NCBI RefSeq assembly: GCF_913773735.1
Contig: NZ_CAJYEB010000025.1
Span: 186,001-250,000 of the forward strand
Direction: 5' to 3'
Source of the DNA: an uncultured Massilia sp.
Lineage (GTDB): Bacteria > Pseudomonadota > Gammaproteobacteria > Burkholderiales > Burkholderiaceae_D
Length of the DNA: 64,000 nt
Positions 46,709-56,580 of the stretch are shown in pieces. The notes beneath the pieces were generated by a model. That model saw only the letters and a program-made list of their open reading frames with translations, made no database searches and was not told where the DNA came from. Position 1 is the stretch's first letter; every line of letters starts with the position of its first letter. A program made the translations under genes and the position numbers.

Positions 46709-46812
46709 GGCAAACTCCTTTCCAGATCCAGCGATGTGTACGGGCGGCTGCGCCGGCCAATATACGCGCGGCGGACCGAAAAGTGAAACGGCACGCATCG
46801 CGTGCGCCGCCT

Positions 46813-47994
46813 TCACGCGGGGATGCGGACGTTGCGCCCGGCCAGCACGCCGGCGCCGGCCATCGCCAGCGCCAGCGCGACGCAGGCGCCCAGCGGCGCG
46901 TCCCAGCCGCCCAGCGCATCGTGCAACGCGCCGATCGCCATCGGCCCCGCCGCCGCCAGCAGGTAGCCGGCGCACTGGGCCATGCCGGACAACGCGGCCG
47001 CCTGCTGCGCATTGCCGGTACGCAAGCCGACGAAGGCCAGGCCCAGGATGAAGCTGGCGCCACTGCCGAGGCCGAACATGGCGACCCACGCGCCGGCCCA
47101 CTGCGGCGCCAGTTGCAGGCCGGCCAGCGCCACGGCGGCCAGCAGCGCCGCGCCGGCGGCCGGCAGGCGCTGGTCGCGCAGGCGCCGCAGCAGCGGGCCG
47201 AGCAGCAGGCCCGGCACGGCGCTGGCCAGTTGCAGGATGCCGTGCAGCGAACCGGCCCGGGTGGCGGCCACGCCGGCGTCGGCCAGGATGGTCGGCAGCC
47301 AGCCGATGGCGATGTAGTAGACGGTCGAATTCAGGCCGAGGAACAGCGTGACCTGCCAGGCCAGCGCCGAGCGCCACACCGCAGGGCCCTGCCGCCGCGC
47401 CGGCGCGCCCGCCGCCATGCCCGCCTGCGCGCGGGGCAGCGCCAGCCAGGCCAGCAGCGCCACGGCCGGCAGGACCGCGAACGCGGCCAGCGCCGCCCGC
47501 CAGCCCCAGGCCTGCGCCAGCGGCGCAACCGCGGCCGAGCCCAGCGCCGCGACGAGGCCGGCCGCCAGCGCATAGGCGCCGGTGAGCGCCGCGACGTCGT
47601 CGGGGAAGTCGCGCTTGACCAGGCTGGGCAGCAGCACGTTGCCCACCGCGATGCCGGCGCCGGCCAGGCCGGTGCCGAGGTACAGCCAGCCGGCGGGGCC
47701 GGCCGAGCGCAGCAGCACGCCGGCCGCGATGGCGGCGAGCGCGCCCGCCAGGGCCCGCTCCAGGCCGAACGCGCGCACCAGGCGCGCGCCGAACGGCGAC
47801 ACGATGGCGAACACCAGCAGCGGCAGCGTCGTCAGCGCGCCGGCCCCGACGGTGCCCAGGCCGAGGTCGGCGCGCACCGTCGCCAGCAGCGGCGGCAGCG
47901 CGGTGAACGGCGCGCGCAGGTTGGCGGCGATCAGGAGGATGCCGGCCAGCAGGCAGGCGTGGCGGGCGGAACGTGACTGGATCAGGGTGCGCAT
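46813..47994 (-). CDS. nimT: CynX/NimT-family MFS transporter
   Basis: A 393-aa inner-membrane permease with 12 hydrophobic segments and the family start ACLLAGILLIAANLRAPFTALPPLL. E. coli NimT (YeaN) exports 2-nitroimidazole and is encoded divergently from its AraC-type regulator NimR (YeaM); the same arrangement is seen here. The start could instead be 48024 or 48039, since none has a clear ribosome site. The symbol rests on layout and family, not on measured identity. Confidence 0.75.
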   Translation of the reverse strand: MRTLIQSRSARHACLLAGILLIAANLRAPFTALPPLLATVRADLGLGTVGAGALTTLPLLVFAIVSPFGARLVRAFGLERALAGALAAIAAGVLLRSAGPAGWLYLGTGLAGAGIAVGNVLLPSLVKRDFPDDVAALTGAYALAAGLVAALGSAAVAPLAQAWGWRAALAAFAVLPAVALLAWLALPRAQAGMAAGAPARRQGPAVWRSALAWQVTLFLGLNSTVYYIAIGWLPTILADAGVAATRAGSLHGILQLASAVPGLLLGPLLRRLRDQRLPAAGAALLAAVALAGLQLAPQWAGAWVAMFGLGSGASFILGLAFVGLRTGNAQQAAALSGMAQCAGYLLAAAGPMAIGALHDALGGWDAPLGACVALALAMAGAGVLAGRNVRIPA

Positions 47995-48034
47995 CGGACG
48001 GGTGGGCAGCGGCAACCCGGTCATTCTACGCAGC

Positions 48035-48046
48035 ACCATTCATGGT
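48035..48046. promoter_or_regulatory. Palindrome in the nimT/nimR divergent gap
   Basis: ACCAT-TC-ATGGT, a perfect 5-bp inverted repeat between the divergent transporter and AraC-type genes, a candidate operator. Confidence 0.35.
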
Positions 48047-48081
48047 CTAATAGAGCAGGAAAGACAATCGATCGCTCAAAC

Positions 48082-48876
48082 ATGACAAGCCCTGCCCCCG
48101 CCTGGCGCGCGCCCGGCGAATTCGATCCGGACGACGACGACCTGCCGGCCACCGCCCTGGCGCTGGCATACGGCCAGGCCGATCCGGAGCGCCCGGTGCA
48201 TCGCCACCGCAAGGGCCAGCTGGTGCTGGCGGTGCATGGGGCCATGACCTGCGAGGTGCCGGCCGCGACGTGGATGGCGCCGCCGCAGCACGCGGTCTGG
48301 ATCCCGGGCGGCATGGCACACAGCAACCGCGCCACCGCCAATGCCCGCGTGGTGTTCCTGTTCATCGAACCGGGGGCCGCCCCGATGCCGGCGGACTGCT
48401 GCACGCTGGCGCTCAGTCCGCTGGTGCGCGAGCTGATCCAGCACCTGGCGCGCCAGGACCAGGCGTATCCGCGCACGGGACCGACGGCGCGGCTGGTGGC
48501 GGTGCTGCTGGAACAGCTGGCGGCGGCGCCGGTCGCGCAACTGTCGCTGCCGGTGTCGGCGCACCCGAAGCTGCGCCGGATCGCGCTGGCCCTCGAAGCG
48601 GACCCGGCCAACCGCGCCACCCTGGCCGCCTGGGCCGCCGAGCTGGCGCTGGGCGAACGCACGCTGGCGCGCCTGGTGCGGCGCGAGACGGGACTGACGT
48701 TCGGCCGCTGGCGCCAGCAGTGGCACCTGATCGTGGCGCTGCGCGAACTGGCCGGCGGCGCCACGGTGCAGCAGGTCGCCGGCATCCTGGGCTACGACTC
48801 GGTGACGGCCTTCATCACCATGTTCAGGAAGGCGCTGGGCAAGCCGCCGGCGGCGTATTTCGCGGGGTTGCGCTAG
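48082..48876 (+). CDS. nimR: AraC-family regulator (NimR-like)
   Basis: A 264-aa regulator with an N-terminal cupin (HRHRKGQLVLAVHGAMTCEV, WIPGGMAHSN) and C-terminal AraC HTH pair (about 165-260; GLTFGRWRQQWHLIVALRELAGGATVQQVAGILGYDSVTAFITMFRKALG). This is the architecture of NimR, repressor of the divergent nimT. It could respond to nitroimidazoles or related aromatics; effector inferred from the E. coli pair only. AGGAAAG lies upstream of the ATG. Confidence 0.78.
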   Translation: MTSPAPAWRAPGEFDPDDDDLPATALALAYGQADPERPVHRHRKGQLVLAVHGAMTCEVPAATWMAPPQHAVWIPGGMAHSNRATANARVVFLFIEPGAAPMPADCCTLALSPLVRELIQHLARQDQAYPRTGPTARLVAVLLEQLAAAPVAQLSLPVSAHPKLRRIALALEADPANRATLAAWAAELALGERTLARLVRRETGLTFGRWRQQWHLIVALRELAGGATVQQVAGILGYDSVTAFITMFRKALGKPPAAYFAGLR

Positions 48877-49036
48877 CGCCGCAACGGCGTTCGCGCACGT
48901 GCCCCGCTGCGCCGGCACGTCGCCCCGGCGCAAGGCCGGGGCGTGATTCCTGCATTCACTGCGGCTAGGCATGCAAATCGGACCCCCGCCTGCGCCCGGG
49001 CGACGGTCTTGCCGCCAGCGGCCGCGAGCGTCCTGC

Positions 49037-50815
49037 TCAGCGGTTCTGGTAGCCGCCGTAGACGCCCACCGGGCTCCACGCCGGCACCACCGCCGGCAGC
49101 TGCGGCGCCAGCGCCTCGTACTGGCCGGCCCCGTACACCACCTTGCCGTTCACCACAGTCAGCACGCTTTCCAGGCGCTTGATGCCTTCCGCGTCCATCG
49201 TGAAGTAATCCTTCGGCAGCACCACGAAGTCGGCGTACTGGCCGCGCGCCAGCGTGCCCTTGACCTTTTCCTCGCCGCTCATCCAGGCCGAGCCGGTCGT
49301 GATCAGCTTGAGCGCCTGGTAGCGGCCCAGGCGGTCCTGGTCCTGCCAGATCTGCATGCCGCCGGCGGTCTTGCCGGTGACGGCCCAGTACACCGACGGC
49401 CACGGGTTGTAGCTCGACACGCGCGTGCCGTCCGTGCCCAGCCCGACCGGGATGCCCATGGCGAGCATCTTGCGGATCGGCGGCATCTGGCGCGCCTGCT
49501 CGCCGTAGCGCTTCCAGTAGGACTCGCCCTGGAAGTGCATGCGGTCCTGCACGGCGACGCCGCCGCCCAGCTTCTTGATGCGCGCCAGCTGCGCGTCGCT
49601 GATGGTCTCGGCATGGTCGATGATGAAGCGCAGGCCGTTCAGTGGCGTCTTCGCGTTCACCTTCTCGATCACGGCCAGGTCGCGGTCGATGCTCTCGCCG
49701 TAGGTGGCGTGCAGGCGGAACGGCCAGCGGTTCTTGACCAGCAGCGCGATCACCGGTTCCAGGTCCTCTTCCATCGAGGCCGGCAGGTCCGGGCGCGGCT
49801 CCAGGAAGTTCTCGAAGTCGGCCGCACTGGCCACCAGGTTCTCGCCGCCGCCCTCGGCCGAGAAGCCGTTCGGGTAGAACATATGGTCGTTCTGCTTCGG
49901 GTGGGTGAGCGTGAGCCAGCGCTGGAAGTCTTCCAGCTCCTTGCCGGCGCGCTGGGCGAACAGGTAGTACGAAGTGCGCACGGTCAGCTTGCCACTTTTC
50001 GCCAGCTCCAGCGAGACGCCGTAGTCGTCCGGGTAGTTCTGGAAGCCGCCGCCGGCGTCGATCGCGCTGGTCACGCCCAGGCGGTTCAACTCGCGGTAGA
50101 AGTGCAGCGTCGAATTCACCTGGCCGGCGCGATCGAGCTTGTTGGTCTTCGCGAGCGTCGAGTACAGGATCAGCGCGTTCGGCTTGGCGATGAGCTTGCC
50201 GGTCGGCTTGCCGTCGGCGCCGATCTCCACCTCGCCGTCCTTGTACTTGGTGTCCTTCGTGTAGCCGAGCGTCTCGACGCCCTTCTTGTTGAGGAAGCCC
50301 AGGCCGTACAGGTAGAGGATGAAGACCGGCTTGTCCGGCACGGCGGCATTGATTTCCTCCAGCGTGGGCAGGCGCTTCTCCTCGAACTGGTATTCGTTCC
50401 AGCCGCCCACGACCTTGACCCATTCGCCGTCCGGCGTGCGCGCGGCCTGCTCCTTGAGCATCTCGAGCGCGCGCTTGAGCGACGTGACGCCGTCCCAGCG
50501 CAGCTCCATGTTGTAGTTCAGGCCTTCGCGGATCACGTGCAGGTGCGAGTCGTTCAGGCCCGGGATCACGGTGCGCCCGCCGGCGTCGATGAGCTGCGTG
50601 TCCGGGCGCTTGAGCTTGAGCACCTGGGCGTTGCTGCCGGTGGCCAGCACCTTGCCGTCCTTGACGGCGACGGCCTGCACGAATTCGCCCTCCTTCGTCA
50701 TGGTGGCGATCTTGCCGTTGGTCAGGATCAGGTCGGCCTGGGCGGCGGCGCCGGCGGCGGCGAACAGGCCCGACAGCGCGAGGGCGATGGCGGCGGTGGT
50801 CTGGACGGGTTTCAT
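49037..50815 (-). CDS. Exported amidohydrolase (YtcJ-like, amidohydrolase family 3)
   Basis: A 592-aa metal-dependent hydrolase with signal peptide (residues 1-25, ending AAA). Metal ligands are suggested by DSHLHVI (about 89-95), FRLHATYGE, IDHAET and GTDGTRVSSYNP (Asp). The family cleaves amides or esters of mostly unknown identity. The start is set by the signal peptide. Upstream are a CT-rich tract and 11-bp tandem repeats. Periplasmic location is unusual for a family that is often cytosolic. Confidence 0.83.
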   Translation of the reverse strand: MKPVQTTAAIALALSGLFAAAGAAAQADLILTNGKIATMTKEGEFVQAVAVKDGKVLATGSNAQVLKLKRPDTQLIDAGGRTVIPGLNDSHLHVIREGLNYNMELRWDGVTSLKRALEMLKEQAARTPDGEWVKVVGGWNEYQFEEKRLPTLEEINAAVPDKPVFILYLYGLGFLNKKGVETLGYTKDTKYKDGEVEIGADGKPTGKLIAKPNALILYSTLAKTNKLDRAGQVNSTLHFYRELNRLGVTSAIDAGGGFQNYPDDYGVSLELAKSGKLTVRTSYYLFAQRAGKELEDFQRWLTLTHPKQNDHMFYPNGFSAEGGGENLVASAADFENFLEPRPDLPASMEEDLEPVIALLVKNRWPFRLHATYGESIDRDLAVIEKVNAKTPLNGLRFIIDHAETISDAQLARIKKLGGGVAVQDRMHFQGESYWKRYGEQARQMPPIRKMLAMGIPVGLGTDGTRVSSYNPWPSVYWAVTGKTAGGMQIWQDQDRLGRYQALKLITTGSAWMSGEEKVKGTLARGQYADFVVLPKDYFTMDAEGIKRLESVLTVVNGKVVYGAGQYEALAPQLPAVVPAWSPVGVYGGYQNR

Positions 50816-50880
50816 GGTGCTCTCTCTTTCTCTCTCTTCTGGATGGACGTGGACGGCCGCGCCGCGTGCGGCATGCGGCG

Positions 50881-50918
50881 GATCGTTTGCGGACCGTTTG
50901 TGGATCGTTTGTGGATCC
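50881..50918. repeat. 11-bp tandem repeats upstream of amidohydrolase gene
   Basis: GATCGTTTGCG (50881-50891), GACCGTTTGTG (50892-50902) and GATCGTTTGTG (50903-50913), followed by a partial fourth copy GATCC. The period of about one helical turn would place a bound protein on one DNA face. It lies 66 bp upstream of the amidohydrolase start. Confidence 0.65.
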
Positions 50919-50928
50919 TCGGCTCGCC

Positions 50929-50953
50929 GGGTGGACGGGTTTCCCGTCCACCC
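50929..50953 (-). terminator. Hairpin after pirin gene
   Basis: GGGTGGACGGG (50929-50939), loop TTT and its perfect complement (50943-50953), six bases beyond the pirin stop. No T-run. Confidence 0.5.
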
Positions 50954-50959
50954 GACGGT

Positions 50960-51892
50960 TCAGGGATAGCGGACCGGCCTGCCGGGAAGGTCCGGCAAGG
51001 GGATGAACTCGGTCTCCCCCGGCACCTGCGGGAAGCGCTGGGCGCGCCAGTCTTCCTTGGCCTGCTCGATGCGGTCGGCCGAGCTGGACACGAAGTTCCA
51101 GGTCAGGTAGCGCGGACCGTCCATCGGCTCGCCGCCCAGCAGCATCACGCGCGCGCCGGCATCCTGCAGCGCCCCGAGGGTGACGCTGGCGCCGGGCTTG
51201 AGGACCACCAGCTGGTTCGGGCCGAACCGGCCGTCGCGGCCCAGGTCGAGCGTGCCGTCGACGATGTACAGCGCCTGTTCCGGATATTCCGCGGGCATGG
51301 TCAAGCGCGCCCCCGGCGCCAGCTGCAGGTCGACGTAGAACATCGGCGACTCCACCGGCACCGGCGAGCGCTTGCCGAAGTACTCGCCGGCGATCAGGCG
51401 GGCAGTGGCGCCGTCGCCCTCGATGACCGGCAGCGCGTCGGCGCCGGTGTGGGAAAAGCCCGGGTCCTTCTCTTCCTTGGATTGCGGCAGCGCCACCCAG
51501 CACTGCAGCCCGGACAGCATGGAGCCGGCCGCGCGCACCTGCGGGCCGGTGCGCTCGGAGTGGACGATGCCCTTGCCGGCCGTCATCCAGTTGACCTCGC
51601 CCGGCTTGATGTCCTGGAAGGTGCCCAGGCTGTCGCGGTGCGAGATCTCGCCGGACAGCAGGTAGGTCACGGTCGACAGGCCGATGTGCGGATGGGGGCG
51701 CACGTCGATGCCCTGGCCGGGCTGGAACACGTGCGGTCCCATCTGGTCGAGGAAGACGAAGGGCCCGACCATGCGGCGTTCCTTGTGCGGCAGCGCGCGG
51801 CGCACCTCGAAGCCGTCGCCGAGGTCGTGGGTACGCGGGACGACGATCGTCTGCACCATCGCCGCTTCGTCGTGGGGATCGAGGATGCTCAT
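50960..51892 (-). CDS. Pirin-family protein (long form)
   Basis: A 310-aa bicupin pirin with both domains (N-terminal about 20-130, C-terminal about 190-300). Metal-site residues are visible in [24 protein letters not shown] and GIVHSER. Pirins bind Fe/Ni; bacterial members include quercetinase-like dioxygenases and redox-stress proteins. One base separates its start from the OsmC stop, so they form an operon with OsmC upstream. Confidence 0.87.
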   Translation of the reverse strand: MSILDPHDEAAMVQTIVVPRTHDLGDGFEVRRALPHKERRMVGPFVFLDQMGPHVFQPGQGIDVRPHPHIGLSTVTYLLSGEISHRDSLGTFQDIKPGEVNWMTAGKGIVHSERTGPQVRAAGSMLSGLQCWVALPQSKEEKDPGFSHTGADALPVIEGDGATARLIAGEYFGKRSPVPVESPMFYVDLQLAPGARLTMPAEYPEQALYIVDGTLDLGRDGRFGPNQLVVLKPGASVTLGALQDAGARVMLLGGEPMDGPRYLTWNFVSSSADRIEQAKEDWRAQRFPQVPGETEFIPLPDLPGRPVRYP

Positions 51893-51893
51893 G

Positions 51894-52277
51894 TCAGTGC
51901 GCCTCCGTGGTGATGGCGATCTGCCCGGACAGGGTCTTGTGGACCGGGCACTTGTTGGCGATGTCGGTCAGGCGCGCCTTTTCCTCGTCGGCCAGCTGGC
52001 CGACGTATTCGATGTGCCGGTGCAGCGCGTAGGCGGCGCCTTCCTGGCCGTGCGTGATCGAGACCTTGACCTCGTCCAGCGCATAGCCCTTGCGCTGCGC
52101 GTACAGCGTCACGGTCAGCGTGGTGCAGGCGGCCAGCGCGGCGGCCAGGATGTCGTGCGGCTCCGGGCCGCTGTCCTCGCCGCCGAAGGCGCGGCTCACG
52201 TCGGTCAAGATGCGGTGCTGGCCGATCTCGATCACCTGTTGCAGCGGTCCCGTGCCGCGATGCGTTTTCACTTCCAT
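51894..52277 (-). CDS. OsmC-family peroxiredoxin-like protein
   Basis: A 127-aa OsmC/Ohr-fold protein with the two redox cysteines: [19 protein letters not shown] (about residue 46) and [12 protein letters not shown] (about residue 109). Members reduce organic hydroperoxides with lipoyl-type reductants. The gene precedes a pirin gene by one base and follows a DoxX gene by 125 bp on the same strand, a common stress-gene grouping. Confidence 0.85.
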   Translation of the reverse strand: MEVKTHRGTGPLQQVIEIGQHRILTDVSRAFGGEDSGPEPHDILAAALAACTTLTVTLYAQRKGYALDEVKVSITHGQEGAAYALHRHIEYVGQLADEEKARLTDIANKCPVHKTLSGQIAITTEAH

Positions 52278-52402
52278 GGCTTACCCCCGTCGTTCGATGC
52301 GTTCATTGTTCGTTCGTTGCCAGGTCCGCCCCGTGAAAGGACGGGTGCGGACCGATTGTACGCGCACCGCCGGCGGCGGTGCTGGCGCCGGCGCCGCGCC
52401 GG

Positions 52403-52825
52403 TCAGGCCGCGCGGCTGCGCAGCAGGGTGGCGCGCACCCCGCGCTCGGCGTGGCGTTGCTGTTCGATGCCGAACAGGACCAGCATGCCGCCCAGGATCG
52501 CCACGTTCTTCAGGAAGTGGTTCAGCTGGTTCTGGAACTCGGCCGCGTCGGCATGCCAGAAGCCGTGGAAGATCAGCGTGACCGGGACCAGGAACAGGGC
52601 CAGCGCCGCCGTCGCGTAGCGCGCCCCGATGCCGGTGACGAGGGCCGCGCCCCCGCCCACTTCGAGCAGGATGGTCAGTACCAGCAGCAGGCCCGCCGCC
52701 GGGATGCCCATGCTGTTCATCCAGCCGGCCACGTAGCCGAAGGCCAGCAGTTTGTTGATGCCGGAGACCAGGAACAGCAGGCCCGCCAGGGCGCGTCCGA
52801 TCGGATAGAGTTTAGTGGTGTCCAT
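52403..52825 (-). CDS. DoxX-family membrane protein
   Basis: A 140-aa protein with four hydrophobic segments and the DoxX pattern (LYPIGRALAGLLFLVSGINKLLAFG, LLLVLTILLEVGGGAALVTG). The family joins thiosulfate:quinone oxidoreductases and redox-stress membrane complexes; individual roles are mostly unknown. AAGGAGAAACGAC precedes the ATG at 52825. Same strand as the pirin genes that flank it. Confidence 0.84.
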   Translation of the reverse strand: MDTTKLYPIGRALAGLLFLVSGINKLLAFGYVAGWMNSMGIPAAGLLLVLTILLEVGGGAALVTGIGARYATAALALFLVPVTLIFHGFWHADAAEFQNQLNHFLKNVAILGGMLVLFGIEQQRHAERGVRATLLRSRAA

Positions 52826-52876
52826 GTCGTTTCTCCTTGAATGAAATTGCCAATCCAGCAAATGAAATGCAATGCA

Positions 52877-53578
52877 TCAGGCGGGCAGGTCGAACAGCAG
52901 CACCTCGGCGTCCCGCGCCTCGCCCAGCGCGACCACGGCTTCCTCGCTGACCTGCACCGCGTCGCCCGCCTGCAGCGCGCAGCCGTTCACCGTCACGCCG
53001 CCGCGCGCCACCTGCACATAGGCCTGGCGGCCGGCCCGCAGCGGATGGCTCACGGTGTCGGCGCCGTCCAGGATCGCTGCGTAGATGGCGGCGTCCTGGC
53101 GGATCGTCACGGAGCCGTCGCGGCCGTCCTTCGAGGCGACCAGGCGCAGGCGGCCGCGCTTGGATTCGGCGTCGAAATGCTTTTCCTCGTAGCCCGGGGC
53201 GCCGCCGGCTTCGTCCGGGATCACCCAGATCTGCAGGAAGTGCACCGGCTCGCTCTGCGAATGGTTGTACTCGCTGTGGGTGACGCCGCTGCCGGCGCTC
53301 ATGCGCTGCACGTCGCCCGGGCGCAGCACCGAGCCGTTGCCCATGCTGTCCTTGTGCTCCAGCGCGCCGTCCAGCACGTAGGAAATGATTTCCATGTCCT
53401 TGTGGCTGTGCGGGTCGAAGCCGCGGCCCGGGGCCACGCGGTCTTCGTTGATCACCCGCAGCGGGCCCACGCCCATGTGCGCCGGGTCGTAGTAGTGACC
53501 GAACGAGAAGGTGTGCTGCGAGCGCAGCCAGCCGAAACTGGCGACACCGCGGTCCTGGCTTTTACGTACGTTCAGCAT
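52877..53578 (-). CDS. Pirin-family protein (YhhW-like quercetinase type)
   Basis: A 233-aa bicupin with MLNVRKSQDRGVASFGWLRSQHTFSFGHYYDP at the N-terminus, typical of YhhW-type pirins with quercetin 2,3-dioxygenase activity. The metal ligands are in GFDPHSHKDMEIISYVLDGALEHKDS and GVTHSEYN. It is the second pirin in the group and the first gene of the pirin-DoxX-OsmC-pirin run. A GTCCAT-T-ATGGAC palindrome (53681-53693) lies about 100 bp upstream of the start. Confidence 0.87.
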   Translation of the reverse strand: MLNVRKSQDRGVASFGWLRSQHTFSFGHYYDPAHMGVGPLRVINEDRVAPGRGFDPHSHKDMEIISYVLDGALEHKDSMGNGSVLRPGDVQRMSAGSGVTHSEYNHSQSEPVHFLQIWVIPDEAGGAPGYEEKHFDAESKRGRLRLVASKDGRDGSVTIRQDAAIYAAILDGADTVSHPLRAGRQAYVQVARGGVTVNGCALQAGDAVQVSEEAVVALGEARDAEVLLFDLPA

Positions 53579-53680
53579 GATGGTCTCTCCTGTGGATTGG
53601 CGTTCGAACCGTTCGAACGCCTTGCGCATCGCAGTTTCCGGTGTCTTGCCGTCGTGTCCTGCAGAGCGCGTTTCGATGGA

Positions 53681-53693
53681 GTCCATTATGGAC
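53681..53693. promoter_or_regulatory. Palindrome upstream of YhhW-like pirin gene
   Basis: GTCCAT-T-ATGGAC, perfect 6-bp inverted repeat 102 bp upstream of the pirin start at the edge of an AT-rich stretch (53697-53765) shared with the divergent acyl-CoA ligase gene. Confidence 0.4.
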
Positions 53694-53773
53694 GGCCGGC
53701 CGCCACAAGAAAAACGAGTTATTTTTCGTTCTACCATCGATTTTTTCGACGATCGCCGTTTTCACCCGTGCCG

Positions 53774-53797
53774 GTGCGGGGTTACACTGTCCCGCAC
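53774..53797. promoter_or_regulatory. Inverted repeat ahead of acyl-CoA ligase gene
   Basis: GTGCGGG, ten bases containing TTACACT (a possible -10), then CCCGCAC: a perfect 7-bp inverted repeat 23 bp before the ligase ATG. A regulator bound here would cover the promoter. Confidence 0.4.
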
Positions 53798-53820
53798 AAG
53801 ACAAGTACAGGAGACGAGGC

Positions 53821-55500
53821 ATGCAGCAGGCGAGTTACGTGCACGGCGCGAGCGCCGTCCCATTGATCGGCGACACCATCGGCAGCCACCTCGACCGCAT
53901 CGTCGCGCGCTTCGGCGAGCGCGACGCGCTGGTGGTGCCGCGCCAGCAGGTGCGCTGGAGCTACCGCGAACTGCGCGAGCGCGCCGACCGCCTGGCCGCC
54001 GGGCTGCTGGCGCTGGGCCTGCAGCCCGGCGACCGGGTCGGCATCTGGGCGCAGAACTGCGCCGAATGGGTGCTGGTGCAGTTCGCCACCGCGCGCGCCG
54101 GCCTGGTCATGGTCAACATCAATCCGGCCTACCGCGCCACCGAACTCGACTACGCGCTGGGCAAGGTCGGCTGCAGCGCCCTGGTGCTCACGCCCGGCTT
54201 CAAGAGCAGCGACTACCTCGCGATCCTGGCCGAGGTGGTGCCCGAACTCGCGCAGGCGGCGCCGGGCGCGCTGGCCGCGGCGCGCCTGCCGCTGCTGCGC
54301 CACGTGATCCGGCTCGGACCGGAGCGGACCCCGGGCATGCTGAACTTCGACGAGGTGGCGCAGCGCGCCGACGCCGCCGACCTGGCGCGGCTGGCCCGGG
54401 TGGCGGCCACGGTACAGTTCGACGACCCGGTCAACATCCAGTTCACGTCGGGCACCACCGGCGCGCCCAAGGGCGCCACGCTGACCCACCACAACGTCCT
54501 GAACAACGGCTTCTTCATCGGCGAGGCGATGCGCCTGACGGCGCAGGACCGGCTGTGCATCCCGGTGCCGCTGTACCACTGCTTCGGCATGGTGCTGGGC
54601 AACCTGGCCTGCGTGACGCACGGCGCGGCGATGGTCCAGCCCGGCGAGGGCTTCGACGCCGGCGCCGTGCTGGCCACCGTGCAGGACGAACGCTGTACCG
54701 GGCTGCACGGGGTGCCGACGATGTTCATCGCGATCCTCGACCATCCGCGCTTCGCCGACCACGACCTGTCCTCGCTGCGCACCGGCATCATGGCCGGTTC
54801 GCCCTGCCCGGCCGAGATCATGCAGCGCGTGATGCGCCAGATGCACATGGAGCAGATCACCATCGCCTACGGCATGACGGAGACCTCGCCGGTCAGCTTC
54901 CAGACCGCCGTCGACGACCCGCTCGACTGCCGCGTCGGCACGGTCGGGCGCGTGCTGCCGCACCTGGAGGTCAAGATCGTCGATGGCGACGGCCGCATCG
55001 TCCCGCGCGGCCAGCCCGGCGAGCTGCTCACGCGCGGCTATTCGGTCATGCGGGGCTACTGGGGCGACGAGGACCGGACGCGCGAAGCCATCGACGCGGC
55101 CGGCTGGATGCACACGGGCGACCTGGCCACCATCGACGCCGACGGCTACTGCCGCATCGTCGGGCGCGCCAAGGACATGGTGATCCGCGGCGGCGAGAAC
55201 ATCTATCCGCGCGAGGTCGAGGAGTTCCTGTACACGCATCCCAAGGTGCTGGACGTGCAGTGCGTCGGCGTGCCCGACCCGAAGTACGGCGAGGAGCTGT
55301 GCGCCTGCGTGATCCTGCGTCCGGGCATGCAGGCCGATGCCGAGGAGATCCGCGACTTCTGCCGCGGCCGCATCGCGCACTACAAGGTGCCGCGCTACGT
55401 GCGCTTCGTCGACGCCTTCCCGATGACCGTCACCGGCAAGATCCAGAAGTTCGTGCTGCGCGCGCGCATGGCGGGCGACCTCGGGCTGGCCGCAGGCTGA
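53821..55500 (+). CDS. AMP-binding acyl-CoA ligase (medium/long-chain type)
   Basis: A 559-aa adenylate-forming enzyme that activates a fatty or related acid to its CoA thioester. Motifs: P-loop [18 protein letters not shown] (about 204-221), YGMTETSP (about 353), [36 protein letters not shown] (about 432-467) and the catalytic Lys in TVTGKIQKF near the end. CAGGAGACGAGGC precedes the ATG. Single gene with its own promoter repeat. Confidence 0.88.
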   Translation: MQQASYVHGASAVPLIGDTIGSHLDRIVARFGERDALVVPRQQVRWSYRELRERADRLAAGLLALGLQPGDRVGIWAQNCAEWVLVQFATARAGLVMVNINPAYRATELDYALGKVGCSALVLTPGFKSSDYLAILAEVVPELAQAAPGALAAARLPLLRHVIRLGPERTPGMLNFDEVAQRADAADLARLARVAATVQFDDPVNIQFTSGTTGAPKGATLTHHNVLNNGFFIGEAMRLTAQDRLCIPVPLYHCFGMVLGNLACVTHGAAMVQPGEGFDAGAVLATVQDERCTGLHGVPTMFIAILDHPRFADHDLSSLRTGIMAGSPCPAEIMQRVMRQMHMEQITIAYGMTETSPVSFQTAVDDPLDCRVGTVGRVLPHLEVKIVDGDGRIVPRGQPGELLTRGYSVMRGYWGDEDRTREAIDAAGWMHTGDLATIDADGYCRIVGRAKDMVIRGGENIYPREVEEFLYTHPKVLDVQCVGVPDPKYGEELCACVILRPGMQADAEEIRDFCRGRIAHYKVPRYVRFVDAFPMTVTGKIQKFVLRARMAGDLGLAAG

Positions 55501-55528
55501 CCGGCACCCTGATCGCCCCCCGCTCTCG

Positions 55529-55551
55529 ACGCAACGGCGGCGGCGTTTTTT
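55529..55551 (+). terminator. Possible Rho-independent terminator after acyl-CoA ligase
   Basis: A short ACGC/GCGT stem with a GC-rich loop followed by six Ts (55546-55551), about 30 bp after the stop. The stem is weak. Confidence 0.4.
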
Positions 55552-55607
55552 GATAGGATGCGCCTGCCGCGCGGATCGGCCGCGCCGCCCCTGGAGAACA
55601 CCCCCGC

Positions 55608-56549
55608 ATGCTCAGAATCAGCCTGGACGCCCTGCTCACCGTCGACACCATCGCCCGCCGCGGCACCTTCGCCGCCGCGGCCAAGGAGCTGTACCGCGTG
55701 CCGTCGACCATTTCCTACACCGTCGCGAAGCTGGAAGACGACCTCGGCGTGCAGCTGTTCGAGCGCTTCGGGCCGCGCGTCGTCCTGACGGCGGCGGGCG
55801 AGGAATTGCTGAAGGAAGGCCGCTACCTGCTCAAGGCCGCCGGCGACCTGGAAAGCCGCGTGCGCCGCGTCGCCTCCGGCTGGGAGACCGAGTTCACGCT
55901 GGGCATGGATTCGGCGCTGGCCCCGCTCGGCCTGCAGGACGACATCCGTGCCTTCTACGAGGTGGCGGACCAGACCCGCCTGCGCATCGTGCGCGAATCG
56001 CTGTCGGGCACCTGGGAAAGCCTGCTCGACCGCCGCGTCGACCTGCTGGTGGGCGCGGCCGGCGAAGGCCCGTCGGGCGGCGGCTACACGGCCGAGCCGC
56101 TGGGCACGATGTCCTTCGTGTTCGTGGTGGCGCCCGCGCATCCGCTGGCCGGGGTCCCGTACCGGCTCGGCAAGGCCGACCTGGCGGCCCACCGCGCCGT
56201 CTCCGTCGCCGACTCGGTGCGCCTGCTGCAGGCGCGCACCGTGGGCCTGCTGTTCGGCCAGGACACGCTGACGGTGCCGGACATGCAGACCAAGTACGAA
56301 TTCCAGCTGGCCGGCCTGGGCTTCGGCTTCCTGCCCGAAGCCTGGGCGCGCGCCGACATCGCGGCCGGGCGCCTGGTCGTCAAGGCGGTGGAAGAGCCCA
56401 AGCCGGACGAGACGCTGTACCTGGCCTGGCGCACCGGCGAGGAAGGCGCCGCGCTGAAGTGGTGGCGCGAGCGCCTGCGCACGCATCCGCCGTTGGCGCG
56501 CATGCTGGCGCTCAACTGCGCGATCGAGCGGGCAACGGGTGTGAACTGA
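55608..56549 (+). CDS. LysR-family transcriptional regulator
   Basis: A 313-aa LTTR with N-terminal HTH (LLTVDTIARRGTFAAAAKELYRVPSTISYTVAKLEDDLGVQLFERFGPRVVLT) and an effector domain (about 95-300). GGAG precedes the ATG by ten bases. The N-terminus resembles YafC/YhaJ-type regulators. Its target is not obvious: it lies in line with the next gene (alpha/beta hydrolase, 167 bp) and may act on that or on the pirin group. Confidence 0.85.
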   Translation: MLRISLDALLTVDTIARRGTFAAAAKELYRVPSTISYTVAKLEDDLGVQLFERFGPRVVLTAAGEELLKEGRYLLKAAGDLESRVRRVASGWETEFTLGMDSALAPLGLQDDIRAFYEVADQTRLRIVRESLSGTWESLLDRRVDLLVGAAGEGPSGGGYTAEPLGTMSFVFVVAPAHPLAGVPYRLGKADLAAHRAVSVADSVRLLQARTVGLLFGQDTLTVPDMQTKYEFQLAGLGFGFLPEAWARADIAAGRLVVKAVEEPKPDETLYLAWRTGEEGAALKWWRERLRTHPPLARMLALNCAIERATGVN

Positions 56550-56580
56550 CGGCAATCCCTACGGCCAGCCTGCCCTGCCG

